Part shown: positions 45,108-55,369 of the stretch, piece after piece
How the letters are laid out: each line of letters starts with the position of its first letter
Position numbering within the stretch: position 1 is the stretch's first letter
NCBI GenBank assembly: GCA_964019695.1
Contig: OZ026522.1
Coordinates: 16,180,687-16,244,686 of the forward strand
Length of the DNA stretch: 64,000 nucleotides
Source of the DNA: Loripinus fragilis
Lineage: Eukaryota > Mollusca > Bivalvia > Lucinida > Lucinidae
Reading direction: 5' to 3'
The notes under the pieces: model-generated
Database searches by the model: none
Told to the model about the DNA's origin: nothing
The model's input: only the letters and a program-made list of their open reading frames with translations
Position numbers and translations under genes: made by a program

Positions 45108-46408
45108 AAAAAAAGTAAGTAATGGTGCAAAGATCAGGAATCGATACAATCAAGTACCACACCTGACCCAGGATACCAATGGGAAAGTGACAAACTCACA
45201 GAAGACACCACAAAAGAGAGCCAAGAGGTCAGCCCTTTCCCAGCAGGCGACCACAAAGCACACACAAACAGACGCGCACAAAACACAGCAAACACAAGAC
45301 AGAACAAAAACACAAAAGACCCACAAAAGAACAACGCCCCGGAACGGTCAGCAAAATATTTCACTGGAGGGCCTAAACCGGTTCAACAGCGCCAACCTCA
45401 CCCTTAATTCAGATGTGGATCAAGACACATAGATATTTGGTTTGCATGAAAGACCCCTAACCTATCAATGCATTATCCCCCAAAACACACAAACCAAGAT
45501 ACAACAAGGAGACAAAGCAAGGACAAGGACCCAACAGCAAACTAAACCGAACGCCAGAGCAAAAGAAATCCAACAGGTAAACCGCGGTGGGCCCGACAAA
45601 CAGCCAAAGCATCAGGCCCCCACCATCTCATCAATAGATAAGTCTCTAAGTCGGAACCATCATAGAGTCTGAAGTCCGACCCACCGGTGTGCAATTAAAG
45701 AGGAAAGCAAAGTTGCCAGCCGTGATTGGGTCGACCACCAAGCATGCAGTCTGTTGCAATACATTAATGCCACAGCCAATCTTTTTATAATGGAAAATTA
45801 TTTTAACGTACCGCGCTGAAAAACCATTAGAGCCAACAATCTTCTTCAACTTATACACCAAGTCACCATAGAAATCAGGTTCCGAAAGTCCTTGGCGCAA
45901 GAGAGATTTAAGTCCAACTTGGAATTTAGAAATCAAATCATAGTATCGTCTATAAAATTTTGAAAATGTTTTGCGAAGTTTATGATACCGATAGCCTTGT
46001 TTAAGAAGTTTCTGAGTTAACAATTTATAGCGAGTGTTGAAGTCAGCAACATAGCTAGATTCTCTAGCAAAACGAATGAGTTGAGAGATATAGACTCCAT
46101 AGGATGTAGAACGAGGAACATCACCATCTAAAAATGGGAAATTGACAATTTCAAAATCAAAGTCGTCACGTTTGTCATAAATTTTGGTAGAAACAATATC
46201 ATTAGAAATTGACAAATGCAAGTCTAAAAGTGCGGCTTCGGTATCAGAGGCATTGGCTTTATTAAGTTGGAGCTCTGAAGGGTATATTTGACTAACCATA
46301 TTGTCAAAATAAACATTATTAATATTTAAAATATCGTCCAAATATCTGGAAGTAGTGTTAAACGCATCAATAACATCAGCCTCTTTTTGTCTTAAAACAT
46401 AAGACATA
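45108..46408 (-). mobile_element. RT retroelement, copy B (5'-truncated)
   Basis: Minus-strand element inserted in the ~150-bp tandem repeat. It contains 45646-46407, an open RT C-terminal frame, and a long 3' untranslated part to the shared terminus at about 45113. Its 5' end at about 46408 is truncated inside the RT, just before the YLDD box. Copies A (28439-30235) and C (11160-11607) and fragments at 51731-51893 and 46672-46716 belong to the same family. On the sense strand its 3' part carries many G where copies C and A have A. Confidence 0.8.
45646..46407 (-). CDS. Reverse transcriptase C-terminal fragment (YLDD)
   Basis: 253 codons, open from the truncated 5' end. Residues 22-26 (RYLDD) are the catalytic aspartate box of a reverse transcriptase. 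Downstream are STKIYDKRDDFDFEIVNFPF, YGVYISQLIRFARE and LLKQGYRYHKLRKTFSKF, a conserved post-catalytic thumb-like region. It lacks fingers and palm motifs 1-5, RNase H, integrase and any endonuclease, so the product would be inactive. The family is known from many invertebrate genomes as unnamed RT-like proteins; a Penelope-like or other non-LTR position is possible and not resolved. The homologous part of copy A has about nine A-to-G-type replacements in 40 residues. Confidence 0.7.
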   Translation of the reverse strand: MSYVLRQKEADVIDAFNTTSRYLDDILNINNVYFDNMVSQIYPSELQLNKANASDTEAALLDLHLSISNDIVSTKIYDKRDDFDFEIVNFPFLDGDVPRSTSYGVYISQLIRFARESSYVADFNTRYKLLTQKLLKQGYRYHKLRKTFSKFYRRYYDLISKFQVGLKSLLRQGLSEPDFYGDLVYKLKKIVGSNGFSARYVKIIFHYKKIGCGINVLQQTACLVVDPITAGNFAFLFNCTPVGRTSDSMMVPT

Positions 46409-46640
46409 GAGCATTAATATTTGGTACATGTATGTAGTTTCACCTCGTAGACCTCTACCAAGTTTGTTCAAATTATGCCCCTGGAGCCAAAAATGGCCCC
46501 GCCCCAGGTGTCACCAGGGACATGGTCAGCTTTCAACAGATACCTTTATGTAAACTTTAAACAAAATTCATGTAAGCGATTAAGTCCATGGACCCGGAGG
46601 GGTCACCATGCACCCCCCTAAGGGCTCTCTGGGAGTGGTA
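46409..46640. repeat. ~150-bp tandem repeat, right of copy B
   Basis: 'gagcattaatatttggtaca' and 'ctaccaagtttgttcaaatt' + 'atgcccctggagccaaaa' continue the repeat of 44600-45107 after the inserted element. Confidence 0.6.
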
Positions 46641-46671
46641 TAATATTGTTCATTGGACATCCCTGATTAAA

Positions 46672-46716
46672 AATCAGGTATCAATACAATCAAGCGCCAC
46701 ACCTGATCTACCTTAG
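46672..46716 (-). mobile_element. Small 3' fragment of the RT element (copy E)
   Basis: 'atcaggtatcaatacaatca' + 'agcgccacacctgatc' matches the terminal part of copy B (45135-45175). The rest of 46717-47655 shows no supported feature. Confidence 0.45.
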
Positions 46717-47655
46717 GCGCAGACCAGGTTTCACATCAGTTCTGTTGTAACCTGTCTAAGCCCTGAGGCTGAGCAGACCCATTTGAGTCATATCTGGTCA
46801 GAAATTCGAAAACAGATTGACTCTTGCAATTGATGGGGCTCAATTATTGCATATTGATGTTATTTATTATTTTGTTTTCTAAAGCTGCATTTTACCTGGT
46901 TATAAACCTAATCTTGGTTTATAGCCATGGTGTCTCTTTAATTGCATGTCCGTGGATCAGGATCAGTCTCAATGAAGACTCTGATCTAAATTATTCATTT
47001 GTAGGTTGGTAAGACATGCTTGTATTTGGCTTGGCCCACCGTGGCCTAACTTTAGGTTTCCTTTAGCTCTCACTATCTGTAAGTGTGTTAGTCATAAGCC
47101 AATTTCTTTGTTTCATCATGCTGTGTTTGGTGATGCATTGCATACGTTAGAAAACCTCCTTTTGAGGTACACAAAAATTGTGTTTAAACAATAGCAGAAT
47201 AAAGGGTGATGATTTGGTGACAGTAAAGGGCGTGTAAACACCCAGGAGCTTCGCCCCTGTCTTTTCTAAGGCTGTCATTCTTCTGAATCTGTTGTTGATT
47301 CATTGTTGATCCCATTGTTTGTGGAGATTTTGTGTTTGGTCCTCGTTTTGTTATGTTGTACTAAGGGCCCTTTCTTGCTTTGTGGTCACCTATTCATACT
47401 GAGGAAGAGAAGGAAGAGAGGCTGGTTGCTTTTCTTTAATTGCATGTCTTCCTGCTGTGTCGTTGCTGTAAGTGTTCTGTGTTTCTCGTCGTGCCATGGA
47501 CTGTCCTGCAGGCTGTGATTGTGATTTGCACTGGTCATACACACTTACTGTTGGTCATTTAATCTATTTTACAGTCGAAATAGTTCAGCTCTTTTGTGTA
47601 CGTCGCAGTGAAGTCATTGAATTATTTCACATAACAGATCTATTTTAGATAGCAT

Positions 47656-48500
47656 CTGTTGGATTTACGCAGTCAATAGCATTACATCCACAAGCTGGCG
47701 TGTATTTCAGAGTTGTTGTAGGTCATCTAACTGCTAATCATCTGAATGCGCCTGTAATAGCCATCAAGCACTTACAAACAACTTATTGTTTATCTGTACC
47801 CTATCACTAGCTAATTCTTTTATAGGATCATTTTCTAGATTCATTGTTGTATGGTCTGCCTAAAGTCATATAGCCAAGCATGATCTTTAAATATGTAACT
47901 CTTTGGAAGAACATCTCTAGGTCACCTTCAGGGGTGTAAATTCCCAAATAAGTTACTCGCCCTTCAAGTCCCAATTTTTCTCCAAGATGCTGTAAATTAG
48001 AAAAGTTCTACACAAATTGTCAAAACTTTTACTCACCTTGCAAAACATTTTACTCGCAAATGCGAGTTGGCGAGTGGAATTTTACACCCCTGACCTTTAG
48101 TTTTCACAAAAAGATTATGCTTCCTTGACACCCTTTTCGTCAATCCCATACAGCAAATATCTGTTGGATTTACGCAGTCAATAGCATAACATCCACAAGC
48201 TGGCGTGTACTTCAGAGTTGTTATAGAGCATCTCACTGCTAATCATCAGAATGCACCTGAAACTGCTATCAAGCACTTCCAAACGACTTATTGTTCATCT
48301 GTACTCTCTCACTAGCCAATTATTTAATTGGTTCATTGTCTAGATTCATTGTTGTGTGGTCTGTCTAAAGTCATATAGCCAAGCTTGATCTTTTAATATG
48401 TAACTCTTTGGAAGAGCATCTCTAAGTCACCTTTAGATGCTTCACACTATCAATACCATTGACACCCTTTTCTTCAATCCCATTCAGCAAACATTCAAAA
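47656..48500. repeat. 336-bp tandem duplication, first copy carrying a MITE
   Basis: CTGTTGGATTTACGCAGTCA starts at 47656 and again at 48161. The measured spacing of 505 bp minus the 164-bp MITE and its 5-bp duplication gives a native period of 336 bp. Both copies keep 'catccacaagctggcgtgta' and 'aagtcatatagccaagc.tg' in order. No reading frame runs through. Confidence 0.8.
47929..48092. mobile_element. 164-bp MITE with CAGGGGTGTAAA ends
   Basis: Inverted ends CAGGGGTGTAAATTCC and (complement of the right end) CAGGGGTGTAAAATTCC. Flanking duplication ACCTT at 47924-47928 and 48093-48097. The uninterrupted site GTCACCTTTAG is present in the second tandem copy near 48430, which shows both the element's borders and its 5-bp duplication. 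Confidence 0.85.
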
Positions 48501-48914
48501 ATCCAAATAGCATGTACATTATCATGCCTTCCTACGCCAGTTAGAAGATGCTACATAATGAACTGTTTCGAGCTTATTGTCTTGGCTTTGCCAGAATAGC
48601 TTGTATTGTCCTTGGTATCACATTTACATCCTAATTGACTAATTTTCAAAACACTATTAGAGCATCAATCAGTTTGAATTCAGATCTACCCAAAGCTCAT
48701 CGGACTTGATCTTGGCAAAGGTTATAAACATATGACTCAAGTAGTTAAAGCAAACGTGCTCAGAATAGACACAACATCTGTCTTTGTTACAATCAAGATA
48801 TTTTTTATTACCATTGTAATTGTAAAATTGTTCAAAAATGGATATTGGTGGGTGGGGGTAAATTATTTTAGGTTTTGATTCTTGATCAGGTTTTGGATTA
48901 GTTTAAGCCTCTAT

Positions 48915-49156
48915 ATGAGCCACGACATATGAATTCACACAATGTGGTATTTTGACAAGCGTAGACTCAGACAAGCATATGCAGCCCCCTCTTAAGCTTA
49001 GAGGCTCCAAATGATGTTTGGTTAGTAGCTTAGTATACATAGAATAGTCAAGCGACCAACAAAGGCTCTGATCAGACTGCGCATTTGGACAGGCTGATCT
49101 GAGCCTTTTGTGGTCCCACATACCACATTGTTGGAAATCTCATGCCATGGCTCATA
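48915..49156. mobile_element. Palindrome-cored MITE family 1, copy g
   Basis: Ends ATGAGCCACGACATAT and CATGCCATGGCTCAT; it lies in the same orientation as copy e. The central core is degraded (ACTGCGCATTTGGACAGG). Confidence 0.65.
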
Positions 49157-49759
49157 TGTCTTTTGTTATCAATTTTTCTTTCAAAAGTTCATCCCTATCA
49201 TTATAGGAAGTCTATCAGTTTCTTCTCCTGCTTCGTTAGCAGATATTTGAAAATGTGGCTTTTTTATGTTAGGATATATGTAATCCCTTACTCTTTTAAA
49301 TATTTCTGCAACCCATTTAAAGATCTAATGTTGAAATTAGTTCCATAAATTTTCATATTAATTAGAATATATTGGCAGCAAGATTTATTGCCCTAGGTGC
49401 AGGGAATGAGCAATATTTGTACCTAGCACAGCTGTTAACTGCTGCTGAGAGATTTTACCGAATATTAAAGACCTATTGCTATAATTGATGGCAACTAACT
49501 GAACATGGATTTATTACTGAAAACGTAAGGAATAGATTTTTGCACCTTTGAGTGATCTTCCAATGTTTTACATCCAAATATATGTATCTCACAATGTACA
49601 AATTGCACCATGATGCATGCTGGTGCAATAAGAAAGTAATTGTATGACTGTGCGTATTCACATGAGATTTTCTTCCCGTAAATACGCACAAACCATACTT
49701 AACATCTTCAGTCTGAAATCATTATCACTTATGAATATCTAAACTATTAGTAACCGTGT

Positions 49760-51430
49760 ATATTTCACAGTTTATGTAAAACTCGTTTCCTTTTCGTGGA
49801 ATAACTAAATATAGATGTTTTAGCAGGTGTAACTAGTCACGTATTTATATTGTGTTTAAAAATTGATCTACTTATTAAGGACTTGAGTGTGCTGGGTAAA
49901 TTATTTTTATTCACGGTTCATGTGTACAGGGCTTTTAAAATGGTTATTTTATAATCGAGAAACATGTGTTTATAACAATGCGACTGAACTGATATGACAT
50001 TGTATTACAATAAAGGCTCTATTACTAAGGTTTTCGTTAAACAGATTCAGGAGGGCATTTTTGGGGCAAGAAAACAGTTTGAGAGCATATCAGGGAAACA
50101 CAGAACAAATCTACAGAAATTAGGGGTATTTGAAATCTAGAAAATTAACATTTATTTTTTTTTAAAGTGAAAAGGGTATTTGTGCTGAACAATTTGTGGC
50201 TTAACCTAAATGTTTTTGGAATTCTAATTGAAATATTTATGGGTAAGATATAAGGCTACATGTATCCACTTAAAATTTAATTTTACAGTTTTTCGTCAAT
50301 AGTTATGTATAGGTTATAGATCATATACTACAATTATAAAGGAATTAAGTGGGAAGGAGTGCTCTTTAATTTTTTTATAATTGTATTTCAGGGTCATTCA
50401 ATAAGTAACCAGCCTATTCTTCTTCCGATCAAGATGAGTCGATTCTTCTTTGTGAAAATAATCTCTAGCAAGATACTCTTTGACCTAATGTTTGAAAAAA
50501 ATTATCTAATAATTTAACAAAAATATAGCTACCATTGGAAGTGTGATAAATGACTAGGAAATATGCAACACCACTACGTTCAAGAGAATTTTTAAAAGGC
50601 AAATTGCAAGGCTTTAACTTGTAACTAAGCTATACTTGAAGCCAATAGAATAGAATTTATTTTTTAAAAAATGAGAATAAATTTCAGTGCCCTTGAAAAA
50701 AATTTCAGTGTTAAAACTTAATAGTTACATTTTTCCTTTGAAAAAATGGAAAGTTTATTTGTGCAAATTTGAGAATTCAAACATTTTACTCCTATCTTTT
50801 TGTTACAAATGTATTTATAATTGTATTCAGATATTAATGGATATATTACATAAATAGTTGTTAAAATTTTACTTTCTGTGAGCTTCCAACATGTCTGAAA
50901 AGAGTTATGCTCCACTGTCCTCAACCGTGGTTTACTTAAGTTATTATTGTGATTTGTCAGATTCTGCAATCTTAATGTTTTTCATACCATCGTGTAGGCG
51001 ACAAATTTTCCGTTTCGTTCATATATTACACATGCAAACTGCAATTTTCATACTAATATATACATCAAATAGTACAATTCTCGTATAGCCTTATTCGACG
51101 AGAGAAAATCACTTCATGTATTCATTTAATGATTTACTTAAAAGATATTGCAAATATTGACAACATTTGTGATAAAGTTGGCCAAACATTTAAATATCTG
51201 TGCAAACTGATTTGAGTTTGGAAGCACAGGAAGGGACAGAGTAAAATATAATTCTTAACTAACGATGAAGCTGTTTTTAAACAGCTGTGGTTGAAAACTG
51301 GAACATAAGGTGATCTGAATTTTACTTCCTCGTTAGCTGTGACACGGTAAAAGGTCTACCTGCAAACATATCCCAAAAAACTGCTTTGTTTAATGATTGC
51401 AGTATTATACTGTATGTTCAGCTGCATTTT
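49760..51430 (+). mobile_element. Interspersed repeat family 3, copy 3
   Basis: Matches copies 1 and 2 in order. It contains the uninterrupted version of the hAT-like insertion site ('caggagggcatttttgggg', about 50050). Related sequence extends upstream to 'gaacatggatttattactga' (49501) and downstream to 'tatacgaccataagacagcc' (about 51459, also at 37549). Confidence 0.55.
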
Positions 51431-51730
51431 TCAACGGCTCCCAATCGCGGTGACATACTATACGACCATAAGACAGCCCAACGCATTCCAATATAGTCCC
51501 TGAAACTTGCAGTGATTTATCGCACGACCTTAAGAAAGTCCAACGGACCTCATAAATCGAAGCTTAGCATTCAGTAGACTCACTTTAGTTTGCTTTGGTC
51601 ACCCTGGGCTTCGTCAGCTGTTAAACTAACGGCAATGGGAGCCAACGCACGACAGTAAACAAAAAACGAAATATACAGCACAACTTAACCATTTCCAAAT
51701 ACATGATTATACAAGACACGTTACAATCAG

Positions 51731-51893
51731 GCCCCTACCATCTCATCAATAAATAAGTCTTTAAGTCAGAACCATCATAGAGTCTGAAGTCCGACCCACC
51801 GGCGTGAAATTAAAGAGGAAAGCAAAGATGCAAACCATGTTTGGGTTGACCACCATACATGCAGTCTGTTGCAAAACATTAATGTTATAGCCA
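51731..51893 (-). mobile_element. RT element fragment (copy D)
   Basis: 'aggcccctaccatctcatca' through 'gcagtctgttgcaaaacatt' aligns with 45614-45775 of copy B (junction of coding end and 3' untranslated part). It is truncated on both sides. Confidence 0.6.
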
Positions 51894-52221
51894 ATTCACT
51901 CACTCAAGATCAAAGACAAACAGTAAGCGACACAAGAACACATACAATCGTAATTTTCTATGTATTATTAGACATTTAATTTACGGAATATTCAAGCAGA
52001 CCAAGATCAGACGTGGCATGTGGTGATTCTTCCTTTATCACTAAATTGTGTCTTCGCACCCTGTATCAGGTTGTATGGCAATTCATTTGAGGAAACGGTT
52101 AGCAATTGCATTAATTGATTGTGATATTTAAGAATTGCACTTCCGAACATGGATTAATAATAAGAGCAACTAAACATCTGTCTGAAATCATTTTCATGTC
52201 AATCTAAACCATTTGTATTCA

Positions 52222-52527
52222 TGTATGTTTCACTGTTGGTAAATGCTGTTTTAATGTGAAGCTCGTTTACCTTTTCGTGGAATAACTAAATATAGAATTA
52301 ATAGTCGCGTGACTGATATATTTACAAGTTGTCATGGTGCGTTGCAATTGTTTAAATTAATCATAACATTAGCTAGAGAACAAAAATTATTAAGGACTTG
52401 AATGAGCAGGGTAAGTTATGTTTTATTGATGGTTCTTGTTTGCAGTCCTTTTAAAATAGCTATTTTATAATTGAGAACCACGTGTCTATAACTATGAGAC
52501 AGTTGAGACTGGACTGATATTAAATAT
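52222..52527 (+). mobile_element. Interspersed repeat family 3, copy 4, interrupted
   Basis: 'catgtatgtttcactgttgg' to 'ctataactatgagac..gactggactgatat' matches copies 1-3, then stops where the LTR retrotransposon begins (TGTTACGTGCC at 52528). This copy is the insertion target of that element. Confidence 0.55.
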
Positions 52528-53326
52528 TGTTACGTGCCGAGGTCTAGCAGCAGAGAACTTCTCTTCAATATATTAGCGGGCTCAGACTCGGGCTGTCTAG
52601 ACTCAGGCTGTCTAAACGGCGGGAGATTGAGCTGCCGAGACGATGCACTAAACTCACAGAGTCTGGGCCTCGTTATAAGGGGTGGGGTGAACTTCAGAGA
52701 AAGGAGACTTAAAATGATTGTGTTCTGATTTGTGTGGTAGCTTAATGGGATTGAATGAAGACTAAAGACATAGTTCAGTTATAAAATTTGCTCTTTTAAT
52801 GATGAAAATAATCTTTAAATAAACTTCATTAGTTGTTATTTATATGACTAGAGCAATGTATAAAACAATGTTATGGATTTCTTTTAACAGGATGATAATG
52901 TAGAAAATTATGAGTTACAATTATGCCACAACCGATTTACACCGCACTCGCACCTTCAGTGATCACAAAACCGGTCTGAACTATGGCCCCAAACAATGAA
53001 ATGAAATGAAGATGAACTTTATGTGCTAAAACATGGTAAAAATGAGCTAGAACTTAGCTGACACAATGGTGATGCTAACTTTTAGAAAAGCCTAAACTTG
53101 TTAGAAACGAGCGGATGCCAAATGCAGTCAAAAATCAATAATGCTTTCTTAAATTTAGTTAAACAAAAGACCCTCTTCAAAGTGCTTATGAACCTAATCT
53201 GAATGTGTTTTACTTGAAAGAAATCTAACAAAAGGGTCTGAAAGTAAATAAAACACGGACAACGAAAAATGCAACTGTCCCTAACCCAAGAAAAATCTGA
53301 AGTCCTCGGGAACGCTTAAGAGTCTG

Positions 53327-53334
53327 CTTTTATA
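53327..53334 (-). promoter_or_regulatory. TATA box of the LTR promoter
   Basis: Minus strand reads GGGAGTATAAAAGCAGACTC, a strong TATAAAAG with G/C-rich flanks. It is oriented to transcribe leftwards through R-U5 in this LTR; the identical position in the 5' LTR would drive gag-pol. Confidence 0.6.
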
Positions 53335-53435
53335 CTCCCAGTTTCCCGTTTCCCCAATCCCATAGCCAAACAGTCTGGGATCCCAGAACCCATGCCAAAA
53401 TGCTCTGGATATCCCAAGTCCCAAGGCGAAATGCC

Positions 53436-53455
53436 CCGGGATCATGTGATCCCGG
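53436..53455. promoter_or_regulatory. Palindrome upstream of the LTR TATA box
   Basis: CCGGGATCATGTGATCCCGG has 9-bp arms around TG and sits about 100 bp upstream of the TATA box in transcription direction. It includes a CATGTG E-box-like core. Likely a U3 protein-binding site; the binding factor is unknown. Confidence 0.45.
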
Positions 53456-54140
53456 CCCTGAAATGTCAGGGAAGATGCGGCTCAGACGATGTCGGGAAGC
53501 GCCATCTTGGAATTTGCCTTAAAAATACAATGGTCAGTCACTTTCAGAAACAAAATCTTTACTTTCTTAAATGAACTTCACATTGATCTTAGCCTCAAAA
53601 TGCGCAGAAATGAATTCTCTAAATGCTGGTCATAATGAGAGAATTTTCTTACATAGGGATTTAGAGAAAATGTACTGAGACGCTGGATGACAGTATTTTA
53701 CAACTCAATGTTTTGACAGATATGCTTCAGTGGTTACACACTAAATACCCAGCATGCAACTATCTCACAACAACAAACATGGAGGTCAAATGAAAGCATG
53801 TGGTTTTGATCTGCACATTTTAAGATTAATACATTTGTGAATCACACAGAATTTGGATAAATATGCTTCACATTGATGGATAAGAACTTTGTTTACACAT
53901 GTGTTGAATGCCGTCTGAGTGACATGATCTACAAAGACACAGCCCAGTGCAAACAAGGTAAATTCTCCGATCAGCTGATTGTAAACAGAACACAAACAGC
54001 CTTGGAAGTTGGGTCATATCATTACCCCCTTCCAGGGTCATTTATGTTCCATCTAATGACCATGAACAAAAGTTCTGAAAGTAATTCAACTTCCAAGTAC
54101 AATTTTAAATATGAGACAGGAATTGAAATATCCTGATATA

Positions 54141-55369
54141 ACGGCACCAAATATATTCAGTACTTGATTTTTACTCCGTAGTAAGACCAAACATTGAACA
54201 TAATAGGAGCCACAAAATGGACAACATCTACTATATATGTATCACTGGAAGCATATTCATTTTTTTTTGTCAAGTTTATATGTGAATAAAATAACAACCT
54301 TATGTTTGTCAAGGCATATACTAGGTTTCAACACTTAATTTTATGTAACAATTGAACCTTTAAGCTCTTTCATATGCCACAAAAGCTAGCCTTAAGTAAA
54401 GGAAACTTGCTTAATAAAAAAAACAAAAAAAAACAGACAAATTAACATTGTCAGTGATAATATGATATTACCACTCATCACAAGGAAACCCTGAATCACT
54501 TTATCAAATGCACACATGTGAAATTGATAAATTGGATCAGACTTTATATATATTTGGAGATCACATTTCAATATATGAAATTTGGAATGTTATTAATATT
54601 TCAATCACCACTTACTTTAATGATATGATACTATTCAGTTTCGGTTTCAAACTCATTCAAATTCCTTAAGAAATTAAGTCACTCTGAATGATGACTGGAT
54701 TCCCAATCATAACATGAATCTAATAAAGTGAATATTAACTACAAGCACTAAAGCAACCTGTAGCAAATAACCACCCTATCAATTCAATACTATAAAATCA
54801 AGCTATCATCAGGGTAACAAAATTTAAATGCAAGCACTTTTTTTTTACCTTAAAACACACTTTTGAACACATTGTTGATCACTTATCACTTAAATTTCAC
54901 TGAGTCACTATCAATTGAGTAATGATTATGATTATGGAATGTCCATATTTAAGGAATGTCCATATCTAAGCCTAGTAATCATCATGTTCATTTAAAATTG
55001 AATATCACTATTACTCTTGAACTTTCCATCATTCGACAAACATCAAATATCCTGGAATGTATAGTTCCGCTACAATAATTGACATCATTTATCCCTACTT
55101 TGATCCAATGCTGGTCCCTTCATTATCCACCCCAATGCTGGGTAAGATGTAATATTGGTTTTATCTGCCCACATCCACAATGTTATGATCATGTTGAGCC
55201 AGTCAGTTGATCTTTATTTCTTCTTGCTGAGGTCTCTAATTGTGTTTTCTGTATAGACTCTTGTCAATACTGACTTTCTTGACAGTTTGTTATTTTCTTT
55301 CTCTTCTTTCTCATCTTTGTTCCTTTTCTCATTTGATTTCAATTCGATTAATAATCTTTTGATTTCTTC
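54141..55369. other. Gypsy element 3' untranslated region or U3
   Basis: AT-rich, no coding frame. It holds plus-strand pyrimidine-rich tracts (for example 55286-55330) that would be purine tracts on the element's sense strand. Confidence 0.4.

Larger units (their letters stand above)
52528..54140 (-). repeat. 3' LTR of the Gypsy element (right border unresolved)
   Basis: The left border is placed at TGTTACGTGCCGAGG (52528), where the flanking family 3 repeat stops. A minus-strand TATA box at 53327-53334 marks the U3/R area. I cannot fix the right border: no clear CA end followed by a polypurine tract (pyrimidine-rich on the plus strand) stands out, and it could extend as far as about 55280. 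An 87-codon plus-strand frame at 53873-54136 has no recognisable domain. Confidence 0.5.
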
